In this document: positions 52,953-63,713 of the stretch, one piece after another
Layout: each line of letters opens with the position of its first letter
Numbering within the stretch: the stretch's first letter is position 1
Assembly (NCBI GenBank): GCA_026874595.1
Contig: CM049307.1
Coordinates: 77,600,643-77,664,642 of the forward strand
Length of the DNA: 64,000 bases
Reading direction: 5' to 3'
From: Sipunculus nudus
Lineage: Eukaryota; Annelida; Sipuncula; Golfingiida; Sipunculidae
Translations under genes and position numbers: made by a program
The notes under the pieces: generated by a model
The model's database searches: none
What the model was told of the DNA's origin: nothing
What the model saw: the letters and a program-made list of their open reading frames with translations, nothing else

Positions 52953-54116
52953 TCACATGAAACAGGGTTTGATATCTTCTACCCGGTTTCTGCATGTTAT
53001 ACATGTCATATCCTCGTTCTCACTGCACCTCAACGCACATGTGAAACAGCACCTTATGTGACCGCAGGGCAGAAATATCGTCTTCCGTTTGTTGTCCATA
53101 CACACTACACAGACTTGTTCATTGGGATCATCTGGAGTCACCGGTACGTCGTTTTTCTTTTTCGCACATAGCATGTCGCGCATGCGCCGCCACCGTTGAC
53201 CAGAAGAAACCTGCCCATCCGCCCCGCTTAACGTTCCATTGAAAGGTTCGACCTCGTGACGGGTCGGTTGCTCGACCGTGTTCGTTGTTAGCGATCGTCC
53301 GACACGGCCAGCCTGCTTCGGGAAAGCGTGTGCGTTCAATGATTTCACCAGGATATCTCGCGGAACGGGCTGATCATACACCTTAAGCAATCCAATAAAC
53401 CTGACCAAATTAGGGAGACCCCGCTGAGCGAGGATGTCCAACAAGGCTGTGCTTTTCGCATATTTGTGACACTTGCGGAGTATGGTTTCGGCATTGAACC
53501 TGCTGATGATGCCTTCTTCGACCATCGCCTCCTGCAGCAGCGGGTCAACGTCCAGGCAATGAGCCAGCGCAACCCGGTCTGAATTGATAACACTGCGTAT
53601 CGAAATAGCGGGACTGACAGCCATGTAAACGTCGAGTGGATGCAACCAGTCTGGCTGACGCGAAGAAACGTGTCCACTCGCGCTGCCGCATTTTCCAGTG
53701 TGGGGGTCGGCCTGACTGCTTGACGGTTTCCCGGCTGTGTTCCCAGTAAGCGTACCTCCGCCAGGGACACCCTGCTTCCCGAAAGCGCATGCGTTGAGTG
53801 ATTCCACCAGGATATCTCGGGGCACGGGTTGATCATACTCTTCCAGCAAACCGATAAACCCGATGAAGTTTCGAAGACCGCGCTTCAGGAGGATGGCTAT
53901 CAACTCACTGGCTTTCCCACTCATAACAGGGCTGTTGTCTAAAAGTTCAGCGTGGCCCTTGCATATGATGCCTTCCTGGACCATGGCGTTCTGTAGCACA
54001 ATGTTGACGTCCAAGTACATCAACAGCTTGATACGGTTTCCTTTGATCACATTTGATATATCGATAGCGGGACGGACAGACAAGTAAACATCGACTGGAT
54101 GCAGTGTACGTGACAT
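52953..54116 (-). CDS. CARD-CARD-RING protein
   Basis: A 387-residue protein from the ATG at 54116. It carries two units of pre-CARD motif plus CARD: about 5-105 (VDVYLSVRPAIDISNVI, then LMYLDVNIVLQNAMVQEGII, LLKRGLRNFIGFIGLLEEYDQPVPRDILVESLN) and about 160-265 (LDVYMAVSPAISIRSVI, then AHCLDVDPLLQEAMVEEGII). The linkers are Gly/Ser/Thr-rich. The C-terminal RING (about 340-387) has [25 protein letters not shown] and CITC, close to the CARD-RING protein at 49244. The repeated phrase YDQPVPRDILV.SLNA.AF shows recent internal duplication. Likely an E3 ligase targeted by CARD contacts. The promoter has a TATATATACAT stretch near 54265. Confidence 0.9.
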   Translation of the reverse strand: MSRTLHPVDVYLSVRPAIDISNVIKGNRIKLLMYLDVNIVLQNAMVQEGIICKGHAELLDNSPVMSGKASELIAILLKRGLRNFIGFIGLLEEYDQPVPRDILVESLNACAFGKQGVPGGGTLTGNTAGKPSSSQADPHTGKCGSASGHVSSRQPDWLHPLDVYMAVSPAISIRSVINSDRVALAHCLDVDPLLQEAMVEEGIISRFNAETILRKCHKYAKSTALLDILAQRGLPNLVRFIGLLKVYDQPVPRDILVKSLNAHAFPKQAGRVGRSLTTNTVEQPTRHEVEPFNGTLSGADGQVSSGQRWRRMRDMLCAKKKNDVPVTPDDPNEQVCVVCMDNKRKTIFLPCGHIRCCFTCALRCSENEDMTCITCRNRVEDIKPCFM

Positions 54117-54421
54117 CTCAACACTTTCAAATTTGGGTAGAGCTAACACCGAACAGAACTGCTGCTGGTACTGGTCTGATGTAAGCCCACCAAGTTCTGC
54201 TTTATGTAGCTGCCAGACAAGTCATCTGATCGGCAGGAGTTCACTGTGCGCATGTCGAATATATGTATATATACATGGGAGGGGCGTGTTTCAGACGTAG
54301 GTCCATCACTCACGGAATTGACGTTCAAATGATGTCCTTGAACAAACACGTGCATCCCTATTATCGTATTGCGTAAAAAGCAGGCCACATAATAGCTTGT
54401 TTTAGACTGTCTGATCATCCA

Positions 54422-55600
54422 TTTACGTTTGGTACGTTTAGTAAACCAGTATTAATCATGACCATATGTACAGAAAAAAAAAACAAGACAAAAATGACAA
54501 ACTGAACGCTGGTGCATCGCTGATACATAACAGCTACGATGTTAACGTCACGTGCCACCTGAACTCCAGTCTTTACTCCGTCTGTGCCGCATCATTACCT
54601 CTAGACACCGGTTCAGTCGACAGATACGTTTCCTCTGTGGACTCACTGGTTGCGTCGCACTCACTGCAATCGAGAAATCTGAAACATGTTTCACAGTACG
54701 GCCGATTTTTCAGGTAGAGGCCGTGTCTCATATCTGCAGGTAAACGCCGGTATAAATCCTTCATTGAATCATTCAGATATTTTAGTTCATCATACACATC
54801 CTTGCACCGAGACGGGTCAAACATAAAACCCCAACATCCGTACAGCATCATGTCCACCGTGTTGAAAAGTTCAATGAATTCCGTACGGTAAGATATTTCC
54901 GACCCGTCCGAGGTGGCCATTACTCTTTATTCTTCTCTTCTGTCTTGGGATACTGGTCCAGTTTAAAGGAACGATATATATGCACGCGATACGGATGGGG
55001 CACCGACGTATAGAAGGACTGTTCTACAGCGGCTTGACCACCTCAAGTGCGCGTGTGCTGATTCGTACATCTGATTCGTGGAAACTATATATAAAAAATT
55101 GTTATTCCCATGTTTCGGCCGTGACTCATTTACCGGCAGGACGTTGACCCAGTTACGTTTGGTACGTCTGGTAAACAGGTATGATTCATAACCACATGAC
55201 TACAGTAAAAAATAGACGGCCTTGACGCTGGTGCTTAGCTGGTACATAAAAACCAGGATGTTATCGCGTTCATGCTGCTGTGACTAACCGCTCAGGACAT
55301 TGACCGAATGCTTGCGGTCTTGTTTTTCCGATGTTTGCGCAGTTGTTGTGACACATTTGTCCTTGAGTCACAGTCTGGGCGACATGTCTTATCTCCTGTA
55401 AAAAGTTGTTTGCGCAGACGTACATTGACACGGTATGACGTGATTTCTCTAGAAAAGGAAGTGAAAACAATACTTGCACCGGGTGCACTGCTGATTCGTA
55501 CATCTGATTCGTGGAAACTATATATAAAATATTGTTATTCCCATGTTTTGGCCGTGACTCATTTACCGACAGGACGTTGAACCGGATGTTTTCGGGTGGG
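54422..55600 (+). repeat. two sets of direct repeats flanking the small acidic gene
   Basis: Set 1: about 115-125 bases at 54422-54550 and 55152-55265 (starting TTACGTTTGGTACGT). Set 2: about 110 bases at 55057-55166 and 55489-55600 (GATTCGTACATCTGATTCGT, then CCATGTTT.GGCCGTGACTC). The segment has grown by local duplication. No reliable gene lies between 54921 and 55853 besides the promoter of the next gene. Confidence 0.65.
54573..54920 (-). CDS. small acidic protein with Cys pairs
   Basis: A 115-residue protein. Helical N-terminus (YRTEFIELFNTVDMMLYG), then CETCF and CSEC pairs near residues 76-89 that could form a small zinc knuckle, then an acidic Ser/Glu tail. TATATATC about 50 bases before the ATG supports transcription. 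No family is recognised. Confidence 0.6.
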   Translation of the reverse strand: MATSDGSEISYRTEFIELFNTVDMMLYGCWGFMFDPSRCKDVYDELKYLNDSMKDLYRRLPADMRHGLYLKNRPYCETCFRFLDCSECDATSESTEETYLSTEPVSRGNDAAQTE

Positions 55601-55737
55601 TTTTCCATAGCTTTTAACGATTTTGTTTTGACACGTTTGTCCTTGAGTGAAAGTATCGCGGTTATCGGATATATGTAAAAAGTTGTTTTGTTCATGTTGG
55701 AATTTCCACAGTATTACGTAATGTCTGGGTTACTGGC

Positions 55738-55744
55738 TATAAAA
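55738..55744 (+). promoter_or_regulatory. TATA box of the 794-residue gene
   Basis: TATAAAA about 110 bases before the ATG at 55854, with an ATG-free leader between. Confidence 0.65.
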
Positions 55745-55853
55745 GCTCAGCAGTACCAAACATTCAGCAGAACCTGCTACGCACTGCTACCAGCCGGTTG
55801 AAACTGCTGCTGCTGTTGCTATTCTCTACATTACAAAAGCAGTCTTCAGCGAC

Positions 55854-58238
55854 ATGGGCTCTCGTTCGAAAACGGCAGATATGTCCGCTCGTTCAACGAA
55901 GAGAAACTCGCAACCATTGGCGAACTACAGTGGTGGTGATGTGTTCGCTCCGCTTCTATCAGGCGTAGAATGCAAAGAGAAAAGCCGGATCTCTACAATG
56001 ACGGCGCCTCTGATGAACGACAACATACTCACCGTGCGCAGCATTGGACTGACGGTGAGGAAATGTTCCGACAAGGGTAATCCGGTGAACAGGCGTATCA
56101 CGCCCGAGTTATTCGACGACTGTTGCGATCTGGCCTGGCTGCGCACGCTCATCTATTACGGGGAGCTGTTGGGGGCGAGCCTGGACGACTGGAGCCGGTT
56201 GTACATGTTCTTCATATGCGACCTCGCCCTGTGTCAATCGGACAAGTCCCTGCCCGCGTTTCCATGCTTTATGAAGAACACGGCGGACATGTTCCTGCGT
56301 TTCCGATACAATCACTTCCCCTACCTGATGACCGACAACGAGGAGCTGTTTCCGGATTTCCACCGATCCCAATCCATCTCAAAGCTCTTCGGTTTGGAGT
56401 ATTTCGTCACGGTGCTCACCACAGAGGAACGGCACCTTTCTCTGGCTGAAAATTTCCGCCGGACATTGCGTGGAGATGATCACATTTTGAGCGAGGCCGA
56501 CGCAGACGAAAGCAAGCTTCTGTGCAATGCGATCGGCGAAGCCATCCGCTGCGTGACAGACAGGCTCATAAACAGGGAGCAAAAGGGCAGCGATTTGATC
56601 CCGCTGCAAGAGGACATCAACCGCGTGGCAAAGGAACTGTGCCGCTCAACAGTTTTCGCACACGAGCAGGCCTTGCATGACCTGTATGTGCGTGTACATT
56701 CTTGCCTCAAGAAAATGGAGAAAGCAGCCAAAAGCCCTCCCACATACGGCCTGTACACCGGTAAATCGCGCGAACGGTGTGTCCTGAAAAGCTCGAAGAA
56801 AGGGGCGATACCGTTTACGCTGGTGCCGTATGGCCTGCAAGACGATGCGGGTACGTTTGATCAGGGAGCAACAACAGCCAGTGTCACGGATGATACCGCC
56901 GACCCCGTTTCCTCTGAACCGTCTGCAGCTGTCGATGCCGCCACCCTGAACGTACAAGCTGAACAGCGGGTGAAAGAAAATGCCGGTCATACGACAGTTG
57001 ACGTCCAGGATCAACAGGGGAGTCCCGACGGTGCGACAACAGGAAGAACTCACGCCGAGCTCGGGAAGCTGAAACGCGGTCCGTGTCACGCTGCTGACGG
57101 TCAACCAAGGTTCAGCGCCCCGAGGAAGCGCATACGCATCGATGATACGCCATTTTCACCCATAGGCGGCGGCGACTGCGCAACGCTGTACCCTCCTATT
57201 GACAGCTCGCCACAATCGCCCGGCACAGACGCTGACAGGCCGACCGCACACGGGGCGACGAATGGCTCAAACCTGATCCTGAATTACGAAGGGAATGCGA
57301 CACACTCCACGTCACAGGAGGAGGAAACGACCCTCAAAGCGCCTACGGTAAACGGGCGCCGACCCGCCATACCAGACCCCTACGAAATATCTCTTAATAC
57401 ACCCGCAATGCCGGCCTTGTTGAACATAGATACACAAGACCTGGTATTGCCAGACGAGGTGCGTGACGAAGACGAGGACGGAAGTGTCCGTTTGCACCTC
57501 AATCAATCGGGCCCGGCGCAAGAGGGAGATGCGGGTAACGCTTTGGAGAATGAGGTGTCTATCGCCCGCTCAGCAACAAGTCAACGAGACAAAAGCGCGC
57601 CACCGTCTGCAGTGGTTGGTGAGCATGAAAGTCCTTATTCTGATATATCAGACGACGAAATGGACAATACCGGGTTAACTGTGGGGGGGACACAACAACA
57701 TATGGGTACACATTACGATCACATGCACAATGCAGGGACGGACTTGGGACACAGCACTCATTCACCCTTCACGGGACAATTCATGCCGTCTCCCGGCGTG
57801 GTCAAAGCCAATGCGCCCGTTTACGCCTGTGCAGGGCAACGGCCGATTGCTGGCGTCAAAGTCAATGCGCACTTGTATGACGGGACGGGACTGCAGCAGC
57901 AAGGTACGTCCGTTGCAAGCGACCCAAACCCGATGAACATTCTGTACACCGTCGCCCAGCAACTGTCAACATGTGACGTGAATACACAGAATTATATATA
58001 CACTCCAGCTGCACCTATCGTCGCAACGCCAAACAATGCAACTGCGCATAACTACGCCTCAAACACGGCCGCCATGGATACGCAGGAACTTTGGAATGTG
58101 ACGAACACGATGACGGACAAGCTGCACAGGGCCATCAGCAGCTTTCAACAGTCGATGGCCATGCTGGAAGACGTCAAACAGAACTTTCAACAGTTGCAGC
58201 AACAAGTACTCCTAGTTTTCCCACGGGGATCAGCATAA
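55854..58238 (+). CDS. 794-residue protein, structured N-half and disordered C-half
   Basis: Residues about 45-320 look globular and helical, rich in aromatic and Leu residues (ITPELFDDCCDLAWLRTLIYY, FFICDLALCQSDKSLPAFPCF, FPYLMTDNEELFPDFH), with a conserved-looking Cys set. From about 345 to 720 the protein is low-complexity, rich in Ala, Thr, Gly, Pro and Asp, with acidic patches and a nuclear-localisation-like RKRIRI. The last 50 residues form a probable coiled coil (LHRAISSFQQSMAMLEDVKQNFQQLQQQV). GC content is higher than in its neighbours. No family is recognised. The layout would fit a structural, tegument-like or transcription-related protein, but that is a guess. Confidence 0.85.
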   Translation: MGSRSKTADMSARSTKRNSQPLANYSGGDVFAPLLSGVECKEKSRISTMTAPLMNDNILTVRSIGLTVRKCSDKGNPVNRRITPELFDDCCDLAWLRTLIYYGELLGASLDDWSRLYMFFICDLALCQSDKSLPAFPCFMKNTADMFLRFRYNHFPYLMTDNEELFPDFHRSQSISKLFGLEYFVTVLTTEERHLSLAENFRRTLRGDDHILSEADADESKLLCNAIGEAIRCVTDRLINREQKGSDLIPLQEDINRVAKELCRSTVFAHEQALHDLYVRVHSCLKKMEKAAKSPPTYGLYTGKSRERCVLKSSKKGAIPFTLVPYGLQDDAGTFDQGATTASVTDDTADPVSSEPSAAVDAATLNVQAEQRVKENAGHTTVDVQDQQGSPDGATTGRTHAELGKLKRGPCHAADGQPRFSAPRKRIRIDDTPFSPIGGGDCATLYPPIDSSPQSPGTDADRPTAHGATNGSNLILNYEGNATHSTSQEEETTLKAPTVNGRRPAIPDPYEISLNTPAMPALLNIDTQDLVLPDEVRDEDEDGSVRLHLNQSGPAQEGDAGNALENEVSIARSATSQRDKSAPPSAVVGEHESPYSDISDDEMDNTGLTVGGTQQHMGTHYDHMHNAGTDLGHSTHSPFTGQFMPSPGVVKANAPVYACAGQRPIAGVKVNAHLYDGTGLQQQGTSVASDPNPMNILYTVAQQLSTCDVNTQNYIYTPAAPIVATPNNATAHNYASNTAAMDTQELWNVTNTMTDKLHRAISSFQQSMAMLEDVKQNFQQLQQQVLLVFPRGSA

Positions 58239-58931
58239 ACTGATACTTTCCACGTAAAACGTAATGTGGTTCTGTGTCATTGTGACAAAGCGAGCCAACA
58301 CGAAACTCAAAATGCTTGACTGTTTATTGTGTATGGAGATGTAAATATATGCTAAAGGTTATGTTTAAAGTTGATTACTGTTGATCATGTGAAATGTCAA
58401 AATGAAATGTCGAAATTAAATGTCAAAATGAAATGTTAAATGAAATGTCAAAATGGAATGTCAAAATGAAATGTTAACATGATATGTCCAACTGTGTATG
58501 TTTCAAAACAGCGATCACGGATGATATATATATTATTATACGGCTTAACAATATATGCTTGTCTCATACGTCACCCGACGTTATGCTAAAAGAATGATTA
58601 CTGTTGATAATGTCAAATGTAAATGAAATGTCAAAATGAAATGTCAAAATGAAATGTTACCATGAAATGTCTAACTGTGTATGTTTCAAAACAGCGATAA
58701 CGGATGATATATATATTATTATACGGCTTAACAATAGATACTAGTCTCAAACGTACGGCTTGTTGTTTTCTGAAAAGGACATTGTATGACAGCGTCTGTA
58801 TGGTATGTGATATAACGTAAAAAACCACTATTGATCAGAGTTTTGGATTGTGGATACTTAATACATAATATTAAATAAATATGGCTTTATATTTTCGGTA
58901 CGCCCATTTTACATGCCATCATTAAAAATGT

Positions 58932-58982
<51 letters not shown>

Positions 58983-59099
58983 TGATAGACTCCATGCTAT
59001 CGAAACATATTTCACGATCCACCAAGATGCCAGCATTCAGTCATTCTAAGTCTGACTCAGATATTAAATCTCTTACACATATCTCCTCTGTGGACATGG
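58239..59099 (+). repeat. AT-rich spacer with repeated GAAATGTCAAAAT units and TA microsatellite
   Basis: Runs of AAATGTCAAAATG units at 58395-58480 and 58615-58660 belong to a tandem duplication of roughly 200 bases (58370-58575 and 58590-58757; both end with CGGATGATATATATATTATT and TACGGCTTAACAATA). A (TA)n tract of about 42 bases lies at 58934-58975. No gene. Confidence 0.6.
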
Positions 59100-59465
59100 T
59101 TAAAATAGTTCCGGTAACATACGATAGGGGGCGCTGCCTCATACAGCACTGGTCAACACAACAAAATAGCCCTTTGCCGGACAACGGTCTACATGACATT
59201 TACGAAATACCTGCTAAAATTTTAGGAAAAATATGCCTCAAACATTCCACGAGTAACACACACACCAAAGATTAAATGTGTCCACAACCCTACTATATAA
59301 GCAGGCCGGCTCTATAATACTATCAGTTGAGAGCGCTCTATGGGCGCTTTTTGGTCCCAGACGGCTCCCCTGTGTCTGTGACGTCACACTTTCCATCAGC
59401 CAATCAAATCAAGGAACAGTACCTGTTCATGATAACATAAGAAACTCACGTACACAAAGCATGTA

Positions 59466-59538
59466 GTCCCTGTGGCGCAATGGTTAGCGCGTCCGGCTGT
59501 TAATCGGAAGGTTGGTGGTTCGAGCCCACCCAGGGACG
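59466..59538 (+). tRNA. tRNA-Asn (anticodon GTT)
   Basis: Complete cloverleaf: acceptor GTCCCTG/CAGGGAC, D stem GCGC/GCGC, anticodon loop CTGTTAA, T arm with GGTTCGAGCC, discriminator G. The sequence is close to the standard animal tRNA-Asn. It lies only in the left arm of the inverted repeat, between two direct copies of a 40-base phrase (near 59338 and 59548). Confidence 0.95.
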
Positions 59539-60049
59539 TTATACCTCTATGGGCGCTTTTGGCTCCCAGACGGCTCCCCTGTGGGGGAGGGGGGGACTTG
59601 AGGGGGGGAGGGGGCGGCCCCTCCCTCTGCCTTATGCCAAGAAGTAGTAGAGTTGTGGGCTTGTGGCCACCAGGGGTCGGTTGTGTGGTTCAAGTCAGAA
59701 GTAGACCAGTTGTAGGTTTGGGGATCGCCGGCAGGGGGGGGGGGGAAGAAGAGTCGGTAGGATGTGAAAGGTCGGTCTGGGTCGTCTAGGTTAGAGATGA
59801 AAGGTCAGTAGGGTTTACCGGGGGGGGGGGGGGAACAGGGGAGTTCTGGGTGGGATCGCCTGGCGGGGGGAACAGGGGAGTTCTGGGTAGGATCGCCCGG
59901 CGGGGGGGAACAGGGGAGTCCTGGTTGGGATCGGAGACCCATGTGAATGGTTAAAGAGTGTTCATCGGATATCATCGGTACTGGAAAAGCCACAGGTGTG
60001 CAACGCATGTCAAAGCACTAGGGGATCGTTCAGATCCCGACAGAGGGTC

Positions 60050-61740
60050 TCCACTGGGGCCGAGGCCCCTATAGAAATTTCTCCACAGGGCTCGTGGTGG
60101 GGGCTTCGCCCCCGGGAAGAATACTTTATGTGGGATCGATCCCTACAAAGAATATACACAGGGGGCGAGGCCCCCATAAGGAATTACATGGAAGGCCCGT
60201 GGTGGGGGCCTCGCCCCCGGGAATAATACTTTATGGGGGATCGATCCCTAAAAAGAATATACCCCGGGGGCGAGGCCCCCATAAGGAAATATATGGAAGG
60301 CCCGTGGTGGGGGCCTCGCCCCCAGGTGATAATACTTTATGTGGGATCGATCCCTAAAAAGAATATACACAGGGGGCGAGGCCCCCATAAGGAATTACAT
60401 GGAGGGCCCGTGGTGGGGGCCTCGCCCCCGGGAATAATATTTTATGGGGGATCGATCCCTAAAAAGAATATACACAGGGGGCGAGGCCCCCATAAGGAAT
60501 TACATGGAAGGCCCGTGGTGGGGGCCTCGCCCCCAGGGGAAAATACTTTATGTGGGATCGATCCCTAAAAAGAATATACACAGGGGGCGAGGCCCCCATA
60601 AGGAATAACATGGAAGGCCCGTGGTGGGGGCCTCGCCCCCAGGGGAAAATACTTTATGTGGGATCGATCCCTAAAAAGAATATACCCCGGGGGCGAGGCC
60701 CCCATAAGGAAATATATGGAAGGATCGTGATGGGGGCCTCGCCCCCGGGAGAATACTGTATGGGGATCGGGGCGCCGAAGGCGCCAATACACAGATGTAT
60801 GTATGGAGGGCGCCTTCGGCGCCTCGATCCCTAAAATGAATATTCCCGGGGGGCGAGGCCCCCACCACGGGCCCTCCATCTAAATCCTTATGGGGGCCTC
60901 GCCCCCAGTATATATTCTTTTTAGGGATCGATCCCACATAAATTATTATCCCCTGGGGGCGAGGCCCCCACCACGTGCCTTCCATGTATTTCCTTATGGG
61001 GGCCTCGCCCCCTGTATATATTCTTTTTAGGGATCGATCCCACATAAAGTATTATCCCCTGGGGGCGAGGCCCCCACCACGTGCCTTCCATGTAATTCCT
61101 GATGGGGGCTTCGCCCCCTGGGTATATTCTTTGTAGGGATCGATCCCACATAAAGTATTTTCCCCTGGGGGCGAGGCCCCCACCACGGGCCTTCCATGTA
61201 ATTCCTGATGGGGGCCTCGCCCCCTGGGTATATTCTTTGTAGGGATCGATCCCACATAAAGTATTTTCCCCTGGGGGCGAGGCCCCCACCACGTGCCTTC
61301 CATGTATTTCCTTATGGGGGCCTCGCCCCCAGTGTATATTCTTTGTAGGGATCGATCCCACATAAAGTATTATCCCCTGGGGGCGAGGCCCCCACCACGT
61401 GCCTTCCATGTAATTCCTGATGGGGGCTTCGCCCCCGGGTATATTCTTTTTAGGGATCGATCCCCCATAAAGTATAATCCCCTGGGGGCGAGGCCCCCAC
61501 CACGGGCCCTCCATGTTATTCCTTATGGGGGCCTCGCCCCCTGTGTGTATTCTTTTTAGGGATCGATCCCCCATAAAGTATAATCCCCTGGGGGCGAGGC
61601 CCCCACCACGGGCCCTCCATGTAATTCCTTATGGGGGCCTCGCCCCCTGTGTGTATTCTTTTTAGGGATCGATCCCCCATAAAGTATTATCCCCTGGGGG
61701 CGAGGCCCCCACCACGACCCCTGTGGAGAAACCTCTATAG
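60050..61740. repeat. tandem array of 105-base palindromic units in two opposed blocks
   Basis: About six units lie on the left and eight on the right of the centre near 60797. Each unit contains GGATCGATCC, itself a palindrome, and a pair GGGGGCGAGGCCCCC / GGGGGCCTCGCCCCC that can form a 15-base-pair stem over a loop of about 29 bases. The period of about 105 is a multiple of three, so long stop-free frames arise in several registers. They are not evidence of genes. Confidence 0.9.
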
Positions 61741-62286
61741 GGGCCTCGGCCCCAGGGGAGATTCTGTGGTGATCGGAACGATCCCATTGTGCTTTGACGT
61801 GCGTTGCACACCGTTGGCTTTCCCAGTACCGATGATACCCGACGATCACTCTTTAACCATTCACATCCGTATACGAACCCACCTAGGACTCCCCTGTTCC
61901 CCCCCCCAGGCGACCCCTGCTGACCTTTCCCCTTCGACCCGATCCCATCCAGAACTCCCCTGTTCTCCCCCCCCTGGCGACCCCTGTTGACCTTTCACAT
62001 CCGACCTCGACGACCCCAACCGACCTTTCACATCTTACCGACCCTTATTCACCTCCTGCCGGTGATCCCCAAACCTACAACCGGTCTAGTTCTGACTTGA
62101 ACCACACAACCGGCCACAGACCCACAACTCTACTACTTCTTGACATAAGGCAGAGGGAGGGGCCGCCCCCTCCCCCCCTCAAGTCCCCCCCTCCCCCACA
62201 GGGGAGCCGTCTGGGACCCAAAAGCGCCCAGAGAGCGCTCTCAACTGATAGTATAATAGACTCGGCCTGCTTATATAGTAGGGTTG

Positions 62287-62850
62287 TGGACACATTGAAA
62301 TCTTTGGTGTGCGGCAGATTTCACGTTTGTGCAAGATGTACGCGCAAACTGAAAAAGATATCGCAAATGTTACTCGTTGAACGCTTAAAGCATATTTTTC
62401 CAAATATGCTAGCACATATTTTGTAAATGTTGTGTAGACCGTTGTCCGGCAAATGGCCATTTTGTGTTGCTGACCAATATGGCGGTGTCAGTATCGCCAC
62501 CTGCCGACGACAAGTGGAACTATATCAGATAGACAACGGATTTATCTAATTAAGTTGCACACATGAAACAACATTGAAATCTTTGGTGTGCGGCAGATTT
62601 CACGTTTGTGCAAGATGTACCCGCAAACTGGAAAATATATCACGAATGTCACTCGTTGAACGTTTGAGGCATATTTTTACTAAAATTATTGCAGGTATTT
62701 CGTAAATGTTGTGTAGACCGTTGTCCGGCAAATGGCCATTTTGTGTTGCTGACCAATATATTGGCGTAAGTATCGCCACCTGCCGACGACAAGTAGAACT
62801 ATATCAGATAGACAACGGATTTATCTAATTAAGTTGCACACATGAAACAA
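62287..62850 (+). repeat. direct duplication of about 280 bases at the right end of the inverted repeat
   Basis: Two copies start with ACATTGAAATCTTTGGTGTG near 62293 and 62572 and end with TAATTAAGTTGCACACATG. The first copy overlaps the outer right arm of the inverted repeat, so parts of the unit exist three times, including the left arm. Confidence 0.8.
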
Positions 62851-63713
62851 CATTTGTGCGGACTGCATACTTTAATTGAACTGGATGTTTTGTGTGCCTT
62901 TATGTATTTATAAAATGTATCAGAAAATGATCAGGAATCACATATGCGGATGATCATGGCATAAAGAAGACCGTGAAACTTTCATATTTTATTCATTATA
63001 TAAGTTCCGTCTTATGAGTTCCACAGGTATTGTGACGTAGATTCAGGCAAAACATTGTTGAAAATAACGAGTACATCAAGTTTTTATACATATTTTTGAA
63101 ATATTGTCACATATGCATTTATTTAAAATTTCGTTTTCTGAGTTTGGAAGTATCAAGTGATATCAACATCTATTAGTATGTTTGTCGTATCTGGTTGATC
63201 AGATCCATATAACATCTGGTTGTTCAAACGATTTTCGTGCATTCGCATTGGATGTGCCTAAAATATACATCTGGGTGACGAATGGTTTTGATGTACCCGT
63301 CTTCTTCTTTTTAAAAAAATGTATATAACGTGAAAGTACACCTCGGCGTGCAGGGTTTTCTGTATCGGGTGTTTAATCTGAAACCGATCGCCAACGACAA
63401 AACTAATTTATGAATACATGCAAACACGCAGACAGTTATCGAGCAGCGATGAAAAAGCAGATTACCAGCAAACGTATTAAGATCATACCAGGGACGAACC
63501 CTGTTTAACCACATTTCAACCCGTCACCCCTCATATACATATATATATATATTCATGTGAGCTTGAGAAGCCGTCACCCCTTGTTTCATGGCGGGTGAGA
63601 CCTTCCGAATACATGCATCCCATTCAAGCCACGCCCACGCAACACATTGTGTTTGACGTACCCAACAGTTGCGGACGTGTGCTCATTCTTGATTATACTT
63701 CGGACACAGCGTG
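62851..63713. other. AT-rich spacer ending in a splice acceptor
   Basis: No gene or repeat stands out. The acceptor TTCGGACACAG ends at 63710, three bases before the ATG of the last gene. Confidence 0.45.

Larger units (their letters stand above)
59100..62500. repeat. giant imperfect inverted repeat
   Basis: Sequence at about 59150-60770 reappears inverted at about 60825-62480. Outer parts (CAACACAAAATGGCC-type and GCCGGACAACGGTCTAC) match with moderate divergence. The next parts (TGTGTCCACAACCCTACTAT, GGGAGGGG-rich stretch) match closely. The inner parts are arrays of a 105-base unit in opposite orientation. The centre is a short hairpin, GGCGCCGAAGGCGCC (60771-60785) with GGCGCCTTCGGCGCC (60809-60823). 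It could be a fold-back element, a replication origin or a terminal structure. No transposase is visible. Confidence 0.85.

Noticed and set aside
55270-55695. Minus-strand frame of 141 codons
   Set aside because: It overlaps one of the direct repeats and the promoter of the 794-residue gene, and has no matching start signal.
60094-61849. Many long open frames (60-217 codons) on both strands, rich in Gly, Arg, Pro and Trp
   Set aside because: They arise from a 105-base repeat whose period is a multiple of three and which lacks stops in several registers. They occur in both directions and have no promoter or start context.
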